From Melampsora larici-populina 98AG31 (Eukaryota; Basidiomycota; Pucciniomycetes; Pucciniales; Melampsoraceae), in assembly GCF_000204055.1 (NCBI RefSeq), contig NW_006768769.1, positions 714,016-778,015 of the forward strand: DNA of 64,000 nucleotides. The letters run 5' to 3'. Position numbers and translations under genes: made by a program. Below are positions 35,577 through 46,183 of the stretch, one piece after another. The notes under the pieces are model-generated. The model did no database searches. It worked only from the letters and a program-made list of their open reading frames with translations, and had not been told where the DNA came from. How positions within the stretch are numbered: position 1 is the stretch's first letter; the number at the start of each line of letters is the position of its first letter.

Positions 35577-35971
35577 TGTAAGACCTACGGTCATTACATT
35601 ACACATAGATCAAAATACTTAATAATTAGGACTTAAACTTAAGGATGCTGTTTCGTTATATATATTGTTTTCAAATTCTACTCCTGGTTCCTTAGTGATC
35701 TGGGACTGACTTCCCACCTCATATCCTTCGGAACCAGGTACGTCTTATTTCTTTTCATTTTCTCTTACTTTGTTCTATAGTTGTGGTTATGATGGTTAGA
35801 GTGATCTGGGACTGACTTCCCACCTCATATCCTTCGGAACCAGTCTCCTTTACTGGGATCTCTGTTGGTTTGAAATATAAAAAGTCTCTTGGGTTCTAGA
35901 AACCCTGTCCCGCTGTGCCTCACAGCGTCCCTGTTATTGTGATCTCGAGTGAAGGTCATACAGACCTTACA
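35577..35971 (+). repeat. 3' LTR of element 3 (395 bp)
   Basis: Identical to 29708-30102, including the 44-bp internal duplication. Confidence 0.95.
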
Positions 35972-36109
35972 AATAGATACTCACATACATGTGAGCGTTG
36001 TAGACTTTTCGGAATTCTCCAAAAAAGATTTGTTTTCTTTCAGATTGATTCAATTCAAAATCTTGGTTGTGTTCCGGTGATCAGCCTGTGGTGCTCATAT
36101 CTTACTTGA

Positions 36110-36960
36110 CATTTGTTGAGAAGGCTCATTTCCATCTTGGATGAGCAATAACTGATTTCCAATGAGTACTCAGGATCAGCTCATGGGTCACTGAATACTC
36201 AGCAATTTGTTCAAAATGAAGATGAGCACGTGAACTATACCTTCCTGAGGCTTCATTTTTCAGTGAAGAAGCCTGCACAGGGGCGTCCCATTTGCGCTGC
36301 TCAGCAAATACTCAGTAGCATCCCCTGAGTGGATCACTGATGGGCCAGACTTCCCTCAGACTTCCTTGCTAAGGAATGAAGCCTGATAAAAGTGCCATCC
36401 CATCTGCTCAGTTTATCTCAGTTGCTCAGCTAATCCTCAGTGATATCCCCAGATAAAGTTTTTCACACTGAGGGGCTGAGATCAACTGAGAAGCCCCTCA
36501 GCCAATACTCAGTGACATCCATTGGATCCTTCTGATCCGGCTAGGAATGCCCCTGAGGACTAGCTGAGCAGCCCCTCAGCCAATGAGCAGTGAGTTCCTC
36601 CGGGGCCTTCTGATCTCAGGAATGCCCCTGAGGAATAGCTGAGCAGCTCAGTTGAACAAGCAGACAGGCCTCAGGCTTCATTCCGGAGCCATGAAGCTTG
36701 AGGCAAGCTTGGCGCTCTGTGATCCGTCTGGGGGATGCTTCAGAGACTTAGCTAAGGGAATACTCAGTTCAGCTCAGCCCCTAAGCTATACATTAGTGGC
36801 ATTCCTTGGAACTTATTGAACCAGGGAATGCTGCTCAGGATCAGCTGAGAAGATGGATCAGGCCTTCCTCAGACTTCTTTGCTCAGGAATAAAGGCTGAG
36901 GAAGGCTTAGTTTGTCTGCTCAGTTCCAGATGATCATGTAATCAGCTGACAAGCAGAAAG
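36110..36960 (+). repeat. Subterminal CTCAG/CTGAG repeat region
   Basis: Dense CTGAG/CTCAG words, with two clear imperfect copies of an approximately 90 bp unit around 36485-36650 (AGCCCCTCAGCCAAT...GGAATGCCCCTGAGGA). Such arrays are typical transposase-binding regions of CACTA-type elements. Confidence 0.75.
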
Positions 36961-37725
36961 AGCAGGGAAACAAATTGGAAACATATGGGAAACAAATGGG
37001 AACAAAACAGGAACATTTCAATGCTCACATAGTTGTGAGCATCAATTTTTGCCCCTGTGAATGCAGCCAACCGACGGCCCGTCACCTATATGACAGCGAG
37101 ATATTTGTGTGCTTTGACCGGCCCGAATTCATCCCCGTGACCATTACGTCACCTACTATGAGTGATCCAGTCGAGGCCAACACCTCCTACTTGCTACGTG
37201 GCACGCTCTTACCTCGCTCCCACAACAGCCACACCACCCTTATCCTCACATCCACCGCATCCGCCACTTTCGACCCCAGGATTAACACTAATAACTTCTC
37301 TCAGCGAGCCTACATCTCAAGCGTCGGCAGGGTTACGGAGTGCCATTTTTCACATCAAGAACACCGGTGGATTGTCAGGGCTCGCCATCGTGACTATGAC
37401 CCTATTGTGAGCTCTCCTTCGCGCCGTCATTGCCGCAGCTGACCACCGTCTACCAGGACCGAAACATAGTCAACTTCGATGTGGAGTACACTCTCCAACG
37501 TGCCACCATGCGAGAAATTGGTCTTGAGCTGTTTGCCATTGGGAATATTCTGGGCTTCAACGGTAGGATCTTTGGTTACGATCAGGGCCACGGTCGATGG
37601 ATCATACATGTATGTCTGCACCTCATAAAGGCCCGCACTTGAATTGCCTTACTGACTCACTCAAGCATTGACAGTTGACTGAAGCAGAACCAATGCAACC
37701 ATGGGCTCTCGAGTTCAACGTCTGA

Positions 37726-38304
37726 ACGCAGCCTTCATGCATGTTCCCAGCAGCAGTCAAAAATGAACTCGCCGCCGCGATAGCACGAACTGCTGTAGTT
37801 CGATTTCATCACCGTGTTGAACCTGTCTCGCCTCAGAGTTTGTAATGAACCCACACGTTCCTTCGTCTCATCATCGCTGACCTCGGACCTCGCGACTGAT
37901 GTAAGGATCACTTCTAGACGTAGACAATCCCAGCCCTGTCTATGTGACCTCGCCCGGCTTTCTGACTCCTCGCATCATGCCTTCCCTCACTCATCGTGAA
38001 CACGCTCAAACTCAACCAGACCTCAATTACTCTCCGCTGCTTCTCACCCCTATTTGTATTTCGCCACACATCTCCTCACGATTGCCAATACCATCTACAT
38101 TGTCTAACACATCTTCAATCGCATGTATCTGATTTGTCATGAAATGGACCTATGGTTACAACTCGGGTTTCAGTAGCAGGTGGTCAAGGATTTGGCCAGG
38201 GACAGGGACCTCCGCCGCCCAAGGCCTATGCGACTCAATCCAGTGAATACACCTAGGGCGAGCAGCTGTTAATGCCTGAGTTGCGCTCCAGTCTCTCCAG
38301 CACC
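37726..38304. other. Intergenic between convergent family genes B and D
   Basis: No gene recognised; short ORFs without domains. Confidence 0.5.
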
Positions 38305-39066
38305 TCATTCTGCGGCAGCTACTTCAATTCGCGTCGCCTGACAAACCCCTCTGGTCAGTAACTTGATACAAAACGGATCTAGGGGGATACTAACTACCAC
38401 GATCCATGTCCTCTCCTGCTCGACGTACTTCAGCAGAGTACCAACCATCCTTATGATCGTGCCAGGGCGGCACACTTCCGTAGCTAGTCCCGCGATTATA
38501 CCTTCCCTGTCAGTGTATAGCACCCCGAATTGTAGCACCTCCCCTGACTGTCATGACTCGTCAGTACAATGTTATTACAGTAAGAGCAGACCTTCTGCTC
38601 ACATTCGGAAGCCAAACGTTGTGACGCAGCCATAGTCACCACCAACCCTGCGCACCTAGGTCTGGCCGTACAGACTTGCGTCTTATGATCTCACCTCTTC
38701 CCGCAACACCAATGACATTCAACGATTTGTGGGCCAAAGCCGCCAGAGTCGGCGTGAGATGAAAGACCTCCTCGGCGGTCACAAATGTCGAACCACTCCT
38801 TGCAGGGCATAAAGCGTGGCCAACGAAAGCAACGGTGGCACCACTCGCAAGGACTATACTGTTCTCGATTGTGATTTCAAAATCCGATGAGTCCGCGGCG
38901 TCGAGTGGATTTCTTGCAATGGCACAGTACGACTGCCGCTCGTCCGAACCAGTCGAAGACTAACAGCTATGTCAGCTCAAGCATCAAATACGTAGAAGGG
39001 GAGAGAGCTCACCCCAAGTCTGATTGTGCCGCTCAACTCAATCGACAGGTCAATGAGGGGTGGCAT
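38305..39066 (-). pseudogene. Family gene D, one in-frame stop
   Basis: Exons are 39066-39013 (18 codons, MPPLIDLSIELSGTIRLG), 38959-38603 (119 codons), 38547-38395 (exactly 51 codons, LQFGVLYTDREG ... RTWIVVV) and 38337-38305 (short tail). The 53-57 nt introns are GTGAGC..TTAG, GTGAGC..ACAG and GTTAGT..TCAG, all phase 0. Exon 2 contains FEITIENSIVLASGATVAFV and NVIGVAGRGEII and has the same length as in gene B, but carries a TGA near its end where paralogs have Arg or Val. Either a nonsense mutation or a sequence error would explain it. D is divergent from C. Function as for gene A. Confidence 0.6.
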
Positions 39067-39590
39067 AGTGAAGATTCTGAATTGATGTTTCTGTTCAAAT
39101 TCTCGGTAGGACCCCTCGACCTGCGTCGCTAGTAGCTTTGAAGCTACGGTCAAATCTTCGCGCCCTTCTATCTTTCCATTCGCATTGGAGGACCCAATGT
39201 TGCCTGTACTGTCCCAAACCCATTCTGTACCTCAGATTGCCCTGAATGTCTCGATTCAGGACATCTCGTCGCGTCCAGTTGGGACCTTTCAGGAGAACAT
39301 TCCCTGACTGATTTGAAGACATATCCGTCTAAGACTCCAGGACCATATTTGGATAGTGAAGACTTCTATATTCACATTCAAAGCAAAAGTCAGGCAGTTA
39401 ACGTTCTTCACGTGCTTGTCAGCCGAGTCGGCTTGTCTTGATCAAGTCAGGCGCCTGGACGCTTTTGTCGTGCCATAATCCAAGTAAGTCTCTCTCTGCC
39501 AGTACGAACTTAGCTCAACAACAGCCAAGTGTTTACCCATTGGATCGCCCAATGCAGTCCCCCTCACTCTTCGTCCCCGTTTCGTGAGTC
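39067..39590. promoter_or_regulatory. Shared intergenic region between divergent genes D and C
   Basis: 524 bp between the two ATGs. No clear promoter motif found. Confidence 0.45.
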
Positions 39591-40399
39591 ATGGCGCACC
39601 CTCGCGATCCTCGTATGACGGTAAATTTCAGTGGTGTTTTTCGACTTGACGAAGCGGTCAGTTCGTAGAGTTTTGGGACGGCCCGAGAGTGGTCTGTTGC
39701 TAACTTTCTATGCGTACGCAGGTATTGGGACAGTCCTCAAGCACTCTCCATCCGCACTGGTTTCCAGCCCCTATCTACCTACCCATGAGTCGTCGTTGGC
39801 ATAACAAGTCTTTGTGCATTTCGGGCAGGAGCCAGCTCCATTTGGCAGAGCCCGCTGTATCTGGCTGACTGGGGAGGTGTACGCCAGACCTGAACTCCGT
39901 GATACGATGGTTCGAGTCAGGCCCGGGTTTGCTATTGAGCAAGACGACTACGCCTCTCAATTACCTGTTCCCCTTCCTGTAATCACGGTTCGTAGCCGAG
40001 GCTACGTATTGCGCTTTGGCCGGCAAAACTTGGATCGTTGGATCGTTGTAGCCTTGCATAACGTCTCGGACGAAAGTGTACGTCAATTCCCCTCTGGCAC
40101 GGCGAGGTTAGCTGACATGTCTCTAGTCAGGGCGGGTTATTCACTTCAACGTCATCTACGAAGTCTCGACTGAGGTGGTAGCAGAAATCGGTGAGGATGT
40201 TTTCGGCCTGGGCAACGTTGTTAACTTTCACGGCCAAGTCATGCACTATTTCCGTCGAAGTGGGAAATGGGTTGTCAAGGTAAGCTTAACGCTGGACCGC
40301 CCTGGATAGTAGACTGACTGGGAGCAGCTACGGGCAGCATATTCGGAACCGACGGCGGGCCCCATTCGAAGTTTACATAGACGGCGAGCATCCAATTAA
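39591..40399 (+). pseudogene. Family gene C, 1-nt frameshift in exon 2
   Basis: Exons are 39591-39656 (22 codons), 39722-40077 (356 nt), 40127-40279 (exactly 51 codons, IHFNVIYEVSTE ... GKWVVK) and 40328-40399 (tail, stop). Introns are GTCAGT..GCAG, GTACGT..CTAG (49 nt) and GTAAGC..GCAG (48 nt). Exon 2 is one base shorter than the 357 nt of genes B and D, and the frame indeed changes between about 39775 and 39815, so a single-base loss is the simplest explanation. Landmarks after the shift are ARCIWLTGEVYARPE and VITVRSRGYVLRFG. Exon 3 begins SGRV, matching SGEV in gene D. Confidence 0.6.
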
Positions 40400-41224
40400 A
40401 GCACTAACTTCCTCACTCACCACCCCGCGCCGGGCTAACCTACGTAGCGTTTCGACTGAAATCCCGGGCGAATTCAACGTACTCCCATCATTCGATCAAC
40501 TCACAAGCGTTTTGCCTTTCACGACAACAATGAATGCAATGTATTCAAACCAATCAAACACAGTCATGATAAATGTCTAGATTCTCAAGATCATCTCCAA
40601 CCCTAGATGTACCTTGTAAACTCCCATCTATGAGTAGACCTGCTGCTTTCATTAGATCTCATTTCTTTTAGAGTTCGAGTTGTAGCAGCTGTATGTCCTT
40701 TGCTCTGCTGATATAATCCAGTTGGCAGTTTTCTTATTAGCAAGGTATGAGAATGGCTAGGCATGGACTGCTTGTACATGTTCAGCTACCCTACCCTACC
40801 TGGCTAGTACTGTACCAGATCAATCAAGGGGTATTAGCACATTCACATGGATGAGATGGTTGTGAGCCTTGCTAATCGTAGTTCACTTTTCACACTTTGA
40901 GTTGCTCTCTTTTACTTGTCTAGAGTTCGCTCATGCAGACTTGCTATGACTCAGAAGCAATCTGGCCAGTCGTAAATTTTGTTATTGAAGGTAGACGCCA
41001 TAGAATGGTACATTGCATGTAAAGGCTAAAGTGACCCATTGCGTTGGTAACATACACGTCAACCGCCTGTAGCTACTGAGCAGAAAGTCCCATGGCAGAC
41101 AGATTACACTCGGCCCGGCGAAACCTGCCTACTTCGAAGTACATCACACGTGAGAGAATGAAAATTTAACAACCGTTCGCAGGGTGAGCTGCAAGAGGAG
41201 AAAGAAATGAACCTCTGACTCACC
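40400..41224. other. Intergenic between gene C and the Helitron helicase 3' end
   Basis: The Helitron 3' terminus (CTRR preceded by a hairpin) should lie here or further left if this is an independent Helitron, but I could not place it convincingly. Confidence 0.4.
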
Positions 41225-44200
41225 CTATTGAATCGCGCTTTTCGAAACAACGTTGACCGTTTCGACCTCGTTGTTGCCAGCCAGTGACACAGTCGTATGC
41301 TTGGCCGATGTGCACCTTGATAAACCCACATAGAGTTGACCGTGAGCAAATACAGGCGTGGGTAAGACCAACACAACTCTCTCAACCGTCTGGCCTTGTG
41401 ACTTGTTGACGGTCATGGCAAAGGCTTGCGTTACCGGAAACTGGGAACGGTGGAACGCTATTGGCACCGTTGCGTCGCCTGGGTGTTGTAGCGTTATACG
41501 GGGCAAGAAGACCTCTACACCTTTCTTCGGCCTGTTAATGATCAAGCAGTACAGCGCATTGTCTGACAAAGCCAGGATTAGTAAGCGGGTTCCATTGCAC
41601 AGACCTCGGCGTAGATGTAGATTTCGAAGCAGAACTACTACGCATCCCACCTTTAATTCAAGGTCATGTTGCGGGAAACCAGAGAAGTTAAAGGAGTTGA
41701 GGATGTCGACGCTGACCTGCTCCGCCCAGTCAGCTTGCATCTCATTGATTCGATCCACAGTTTTATTTAGCGGTGTGATTATAATCCGCGCCGAGAAAAA
41801 GGTTGCCATTTGTGCCCAGGCCTGCCTTTCTAACAAAGCCGTAGCGTCTGAATAGAAAGAATTGACGACCGTCTTATCAAAGGCTGCGTTGACATTGAAT
41901 GGAATCACCTTAACGTGTTGTAGAGGAATGCGGGCAACTGTCTCTGACTGAAGCTGACCATCTCCAACCTGTAGTAGCCACTTAGCAAATGATTCATTCA
42001 ATAATTGGGTGTTATGATCATTGCTGCCCTGACGCAGCCTCATGTTCGTTGTTAGTTTGAACTGCGTCACGGCATTCCAAAGGTAAGAGTTCTTGATGCA
42101 CGCCCGGACTGAGTCTTGTAACGTGCCCATTCTCACGACAGGCAAGATTTGGCGGAAGTCCCCCGAGAAAAGTACAGTTAAACCGCCAAATGGTTGATCC
42201 AGGTCCCGTAGATCCCGCATTGAACGATCCACGCACTCAATCGCGTCTTTGTTTATCATAGATATCTCATCCCAAACAATAAACCTTGCACTCGCCAAGA
42301 GGCGCCCAGTCGAGTCCGCTCTTGTGAAATTGCACGTCGATGTGTCGTCTGGCGAGAGGGGTATCTTCATGACTGAATGGGCAGTCCCCCCATTTATCAG
42401 CAGCAGGGCGGCTATCCCGGACAATGCGACTGCTAGAAAGGGTATATTATTTGTATGACAGTAATTCAGGCAGGTATTGAGTAGATAGGTCTTGCCGGAA
42501 CCCCCTGGGCCATCAACAAACAGCATATTTCCCTCGTCCGACTCGATTGAACCTCGGACAAAGTCGAAGATTTCAATTTGCTCTGCGGTCAACGAACCGA
42601 TTGCTGCCTCAAGCTGTGTCGTCGTCATTGGGGGCTCGCCTATTCTTTCGTCATCGTCGGTTGTACCACCACCAATCTCGAAGAGCAGTTGAAGATCGAC
42701 ATCAAACAAACCCACTTCCTCCAGAGTCTTCCCCATGCTCAAGACGCAGCTTTCGAGTAGAGATAGTCCATAGTTGTAGATCTGTGCAAGTATTGGTCTT
42801 AAGTTGGGCGAAACCAGTGCGAGTTGGTATTCACAGTCATCGCAAAGATCATCCATGTGGTCCTCCCAAAGCCGGATCGGATTGGCAGGCGGACTGTGGA
42901 CTAGTATGAGGCCAAACATTTCTCGTAATTGTCTGCCTGTTTTCCAGGCAGGCGTCGAAGTGGGTATCTGAAAGCAAGAGGCCCAAAGCGTCCGCAGCAC
43001 TTCTGAACGTGCGATGAAGTTGACCATTGACCGTCTTCAAAAAATCAAATGAAGTAGGGCCTTTGACTGTTGTTAAAAGAAGTCGAAGGTAGTACCTTTC
43101 ACCCTGAGACGGTGAGGCAAAGTGAAGACGTGCCACGGCAATGGTATTGTTGATTCTCCGTATCCAAGCTTTCTCGCCTTTGTTCCACCAGTAATAGGTT
43201 GGCATGTCCCCGTAAAGCAAGGATCGGACTGGGATGTTTGTTTTTGTGATGATTCCTCCAGCGTTGCAAGTAGCAAAGAACTCTGTCAGAGTCGTTCGGC
43301 GGGCCTGACCGGAATCAAGTTGATTTCTCAGACTACTTGTGTTCTGGAAATACACGAGTTGCAAATCTGGCAGGTGAAGCATGAGCCTGGTAATGGAGGG
43401 GTAGCAACCTGAAAGTGAATACTTGTACAGACGCCAAATGGCTGTACCGTCATTGTCAGTATGTTGAACTCTGGTTGCAATGAATGTAATAGCTCACCTT
43501 CAGGAGAAGCTAGAGTTCGCCCGTCAACGAAATCATTCGGCTCGTTCTCAACCTCAAGGCTAACGACACTGCGATCATGACCCTTGGAGATGTATTTGTA
43601 GAGATATTTGATGGATTTCATTCCAAGTGTGACTTCCACATTGATGTGGCATTGAAACTTGAGAAGTAGAAAGGGATTGTACGGGACAACGTCTCGATTG
43701 GTGTAGCAGTACCCATTTTTCACAAAGAACCTACCATCATCCGGCCGCTTATAGCTGGGATATGCTTCTTCAGTGATCGCTGTCTCCGGTGTGAACTCCT
43801 TCGGGTAACCATATTTGCACTTAAATCCATTCCAGCAGGCCTTACCTTCGTAGCATGGCCCATGTAGCATGTACTGGGTGACGTGTTCAAACAAATCTGG
43901 TGAGTGTTCCGGGTCCGGAAGTACTGCTGAAACAGCTATATCAATTGCGGCAGGCGTTCGCGGGGCAGATGGGGTGTCGTTTATTAAAACGGTATGATCG
44001 TGAGGGTTTCCTCTCTTTTGGAACTCGACAGTATGAACATAAGAAACGTTCGTGCCTAGTCTGTCTCGCTTGAATAGGTCCTCATGCAGTTCTCGGAGTT
44101 TGAGTTCGAAGACACGTGCAACTAAGTCTGGTCGGTCATCTGAGGTTTGGCCAGGTAGAAGCGCCGCAGTGATTTCCGGCCATTTAGGGTTAGCCGTCAT

Positions 44201-45754
44201 CGTCACAAAGAAGGAAGGAGGGCCGTAAGCCTTTACTAAAGCCATCACATCGTGATACAGTTCGTGCATAGCTCTAGGTCCGCCTATAAAGGATGAGGGC
44301 AGTATAATGCGTTTGCCAACGGTCATATCGTTGTTGGTCAGAGCTTCGGTTGCACCTTTATAAAGCTCGGCGCGAATTCGTCTCTGGTTCATCTTGAAGT
44401 ACTTCATCCGGGTGTTCTCAACACATACATACATGTCTACGATGTACTCCTGCAACAGGCGACCACCCCGCAGAATGGGTGAGAAGACACCAGTTCGGGT
44501 GAAGAGGGTGTAGGCGGCCCACTCAAGATTGGAGACCTTTCCGCTCTTGCCTGGTATGCTCAATGTCAGCACAGTGCCCCCTAAGATTTGAGATGGAAAG
44601 GCGTACGTTTGTTATTCATGTGCCGGTAATGTTCGTCCCAGCCGTGTGACCCAAACATGAAGAAGATGGGATACCTCAGGGAGAAATAGTTGGTGTTCAA
44701 CTCGCAAATCCGTTGTCATGGGCCATCGTGGCGTCGTAGAATGATATCGCGGTCTTTTGATCCTATCTTGCCGTCGCCTTCAATGACGGCTGCAACCTCA
44801 TTGCATGTTGGAAAGTTGTAGCGATTTGGGTCTCAACCATTCAATGCCATTGACTTTATTTTGATTGTTTTGATAGCAGCTCCGTCAAGGATTTGCTTGG
44901 CAGACTTGTACAATTTCGCGAATGGATTATGCCGATAAAGAAAGTTCTGTAAAATCTTGATGATTCCTGGCTCGAGGCCACCTCCAGCTCGGGCGTTTCG
45001 GTTCATTGCTTCATCTTCGCCTTGATCACCATACATGAAGATTTGCGCAAACTTCCTTGTCGCACCCGGGGTTGGTAAAAGGGAACCAATTTTGTGAGTG
45101 AGGCGGCCGACAATCGTGTAAGTCCAGGAGCCACCATTACCAGCTACAGAGACGTCTTGCTTAGTACCAGTAGAGGCGAAGGAGAGGGCGTTGTTATAGC
45201 GGCGAATTTCCTTTCTGAAGTCCTTGGAGGCTAGGGAGGTAAGTCAGCAAAGAGCAAATTGGGAGAAGGGGAGTGCTTACCTCGGTCCTGGTCAGAGAGA
45301 AGGTGCTTTAAAAATTCGGGTGTGAGTTCATTCTCATGGGTAGTACTGGGCAGCTTGACCGCACCCTCCTGGCAGCAGGCGGCGTATTGTGTGGTTTCAG
45401 CGGTGAGAGTGCCGCGTTGGCGTTCCAATTTCCAGTGCAGTGCTCCGCAGTAGGAGCACGGGTCGTCGCAGGCGCCGATGTTGTACGGCAATTCTGCTCC
45501 AAACCGCGCTTTGATAGCTGCCTCGGTGTTCTCTTCTGCATTGCGTACGGCGGGACCGTGGTTAACCATGAAGCCTGAAAGCGACACACAGGGGTATTCT
45601 GACAGGTTGACTTTTGGATGGGAGTATGTTGGTGCGGAAGATAAGTAGCGTTGACAGCGAGGTGGTGATGGGCAGACATGGAGCGGATGAACCTATTAGG
45701 CGGAATTCGCGTCAGTGATCTGTGGAGTCGTGCTTTTCCTGTTGGTGAAGCCAA
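41225..45754 (-). pseudogene. Helitron Rep/helicase protein, decayed
   Basis: Rolling-circle transposase. The N-terminal segment (from about 45587) has the Helitron-like zinc motif CSYCGALHWKLER and KDFRKEIRRYNNALSFAS. The Rep domain shows the HUH motif as GNPHDHTVLI (about 44010-43990) and the two-Tyr motif KYLYKYISKGHDR (about 43606-43570). The C-terminal PIF1-type helicase has Walker A GPGGSGKT (about 42511-42488), Walker B FIVWDEISM, SGDFRQILPVV and FAMTVNKSQGQT, then YVGLSRC. Introns at 45280-45231 and 43497-43442 still join in frame. In-frame stops near 44835 and 44720 and a frame break near 42950 show decay. The middle residue of the HUH motif, Asp, is unusual where a hydrophobic residue is common. 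It is flanked by family genes C and E. Confidence 0.88.
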
Positions 45755-46183
45755 ACAATGTTGGCAAACAGTTTAGAATGTGAGAAGGGAAAACAAAGCA
45801 GTAAAGTGGACTGGAGAGGTGGATATTAAGTTTGTAAGGGGATTGCCGGTGGGCGAGAGATGGCAAGAGACTCGGCACAAATGGAAGTGTGGCTAGGAAC
45901 AATTATTGCAGGCCAGTTTCAAATCGGGCGTTATATTTCGTCTACCTCGCGGGACTTTGGCACGGGTTGATTTAGTAGATTATTAATTTCGAATGGGACT
46001 CGTTTGTTGTACGGCTGCCTGAAGACACATTGGCGTAGGGTCACACAGAGGTGGATTATCAACAATCTATAAACATTTCGTACGGACTTGTTAATAGGTA
46101 TATACACTATGCACTCTATCAACAAAAGAAAAGTAATGCATCAAAAGCCACGATCACGGTTCAAGTACAAAGCAATGAATAGA
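45755..46183. other. Intergenic between the Helitron gene and gene E
   Basis: No gene recognised. The Helitron first exon could extend into this stretch. Confidence 0.4.

Larger units (their letters stand above)
29708..35971 (+). mobile_element. Apparently intact Ty3/gypsy retrotransposon (element 3), identical LTRs
   Basis: The two 395 bp LTRs (29708-30102 and 35577-35971) are identical by eye. They are flanked by a perfect 5-bp duplication AATAG (29703-29707 and 35972-35976). One uninterrupted 1611-codon gag-pol frame runs between them. A purine-rich tract AGGAGGGAAGAC abuts the 3' LTR. It inserted into the CACAG element 17 bp from its left end. All this indicates a very recent insertion and a possibly active copy. 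Confidence 0.95.
29691..37059. mobile_element. CACAG-ended DNA transposon (1.1 kb without its nested Ty3 element)
   Basis: The ends CACAGGGGCCAAAATAGAT and the inverse ATCAATTTTTGCCCCTGTG carry 3-bp target duplications AAT (29688-29690 and 37060-37062). Only 29691-29707 and 35972-37059 belong to it; the rest is the Ty3 element 29708-35971. The right part (about 36110-36960) is filled with CTCAG/CTGAG words and an approximately 90-bp imperfect tandem unit (GAGCAGCCCCTCAGCCAAT). Twenty bases inside each end is a palindrome-like CTCACATACATGTGAG or CTCACAACTATGTGAG. The layout parallels the 14444-16205 element. No transposase is present. Confidence 0.85.
29562..37725 (+). pseudogene. Family gene B, split in exon 2 by a nested transposon
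   Basis: Exon 1 is 29562-29618 (19 codons, MELPTMPVHIRSVLLLGNR). Exon 2 starts at 29678, is broken after 29690 by the element 29691-37059 plus one AAT duplication, and resumes at 37063-37406. The two pieces add to exactly 357 nt, the same as exon 2 of gene D. Exon 3 is 37457-37609, exactly 51 codons (FDVEYTLQ ... GHGRWIIH). Exon 4 is 37675-37725 (short tail, stop). Introns are GTTAGT..GTAG, GTGAGC..CCAG (50 nt) and GTATGT..ACAG (65 nt). No other lesion is visible, so the gene was intact until the insertion. Function as for gene A. Confidence 0.65.

Noticed and set aside
37158..37442. Gene B starting at its ATG at 37158
   Set aside because: Comparison with gene D shows that exon 2 continues upstream across the transposon to 29678; 37158 is an internal Met.
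40400..41224. Helitron 3' hairpin and CTRR end (for example around CTGGCTAGTACTGTACCAG at about 40799)
   Set aside because: The hairpin is short and not followed by a convincing CTRR in the right orientation.
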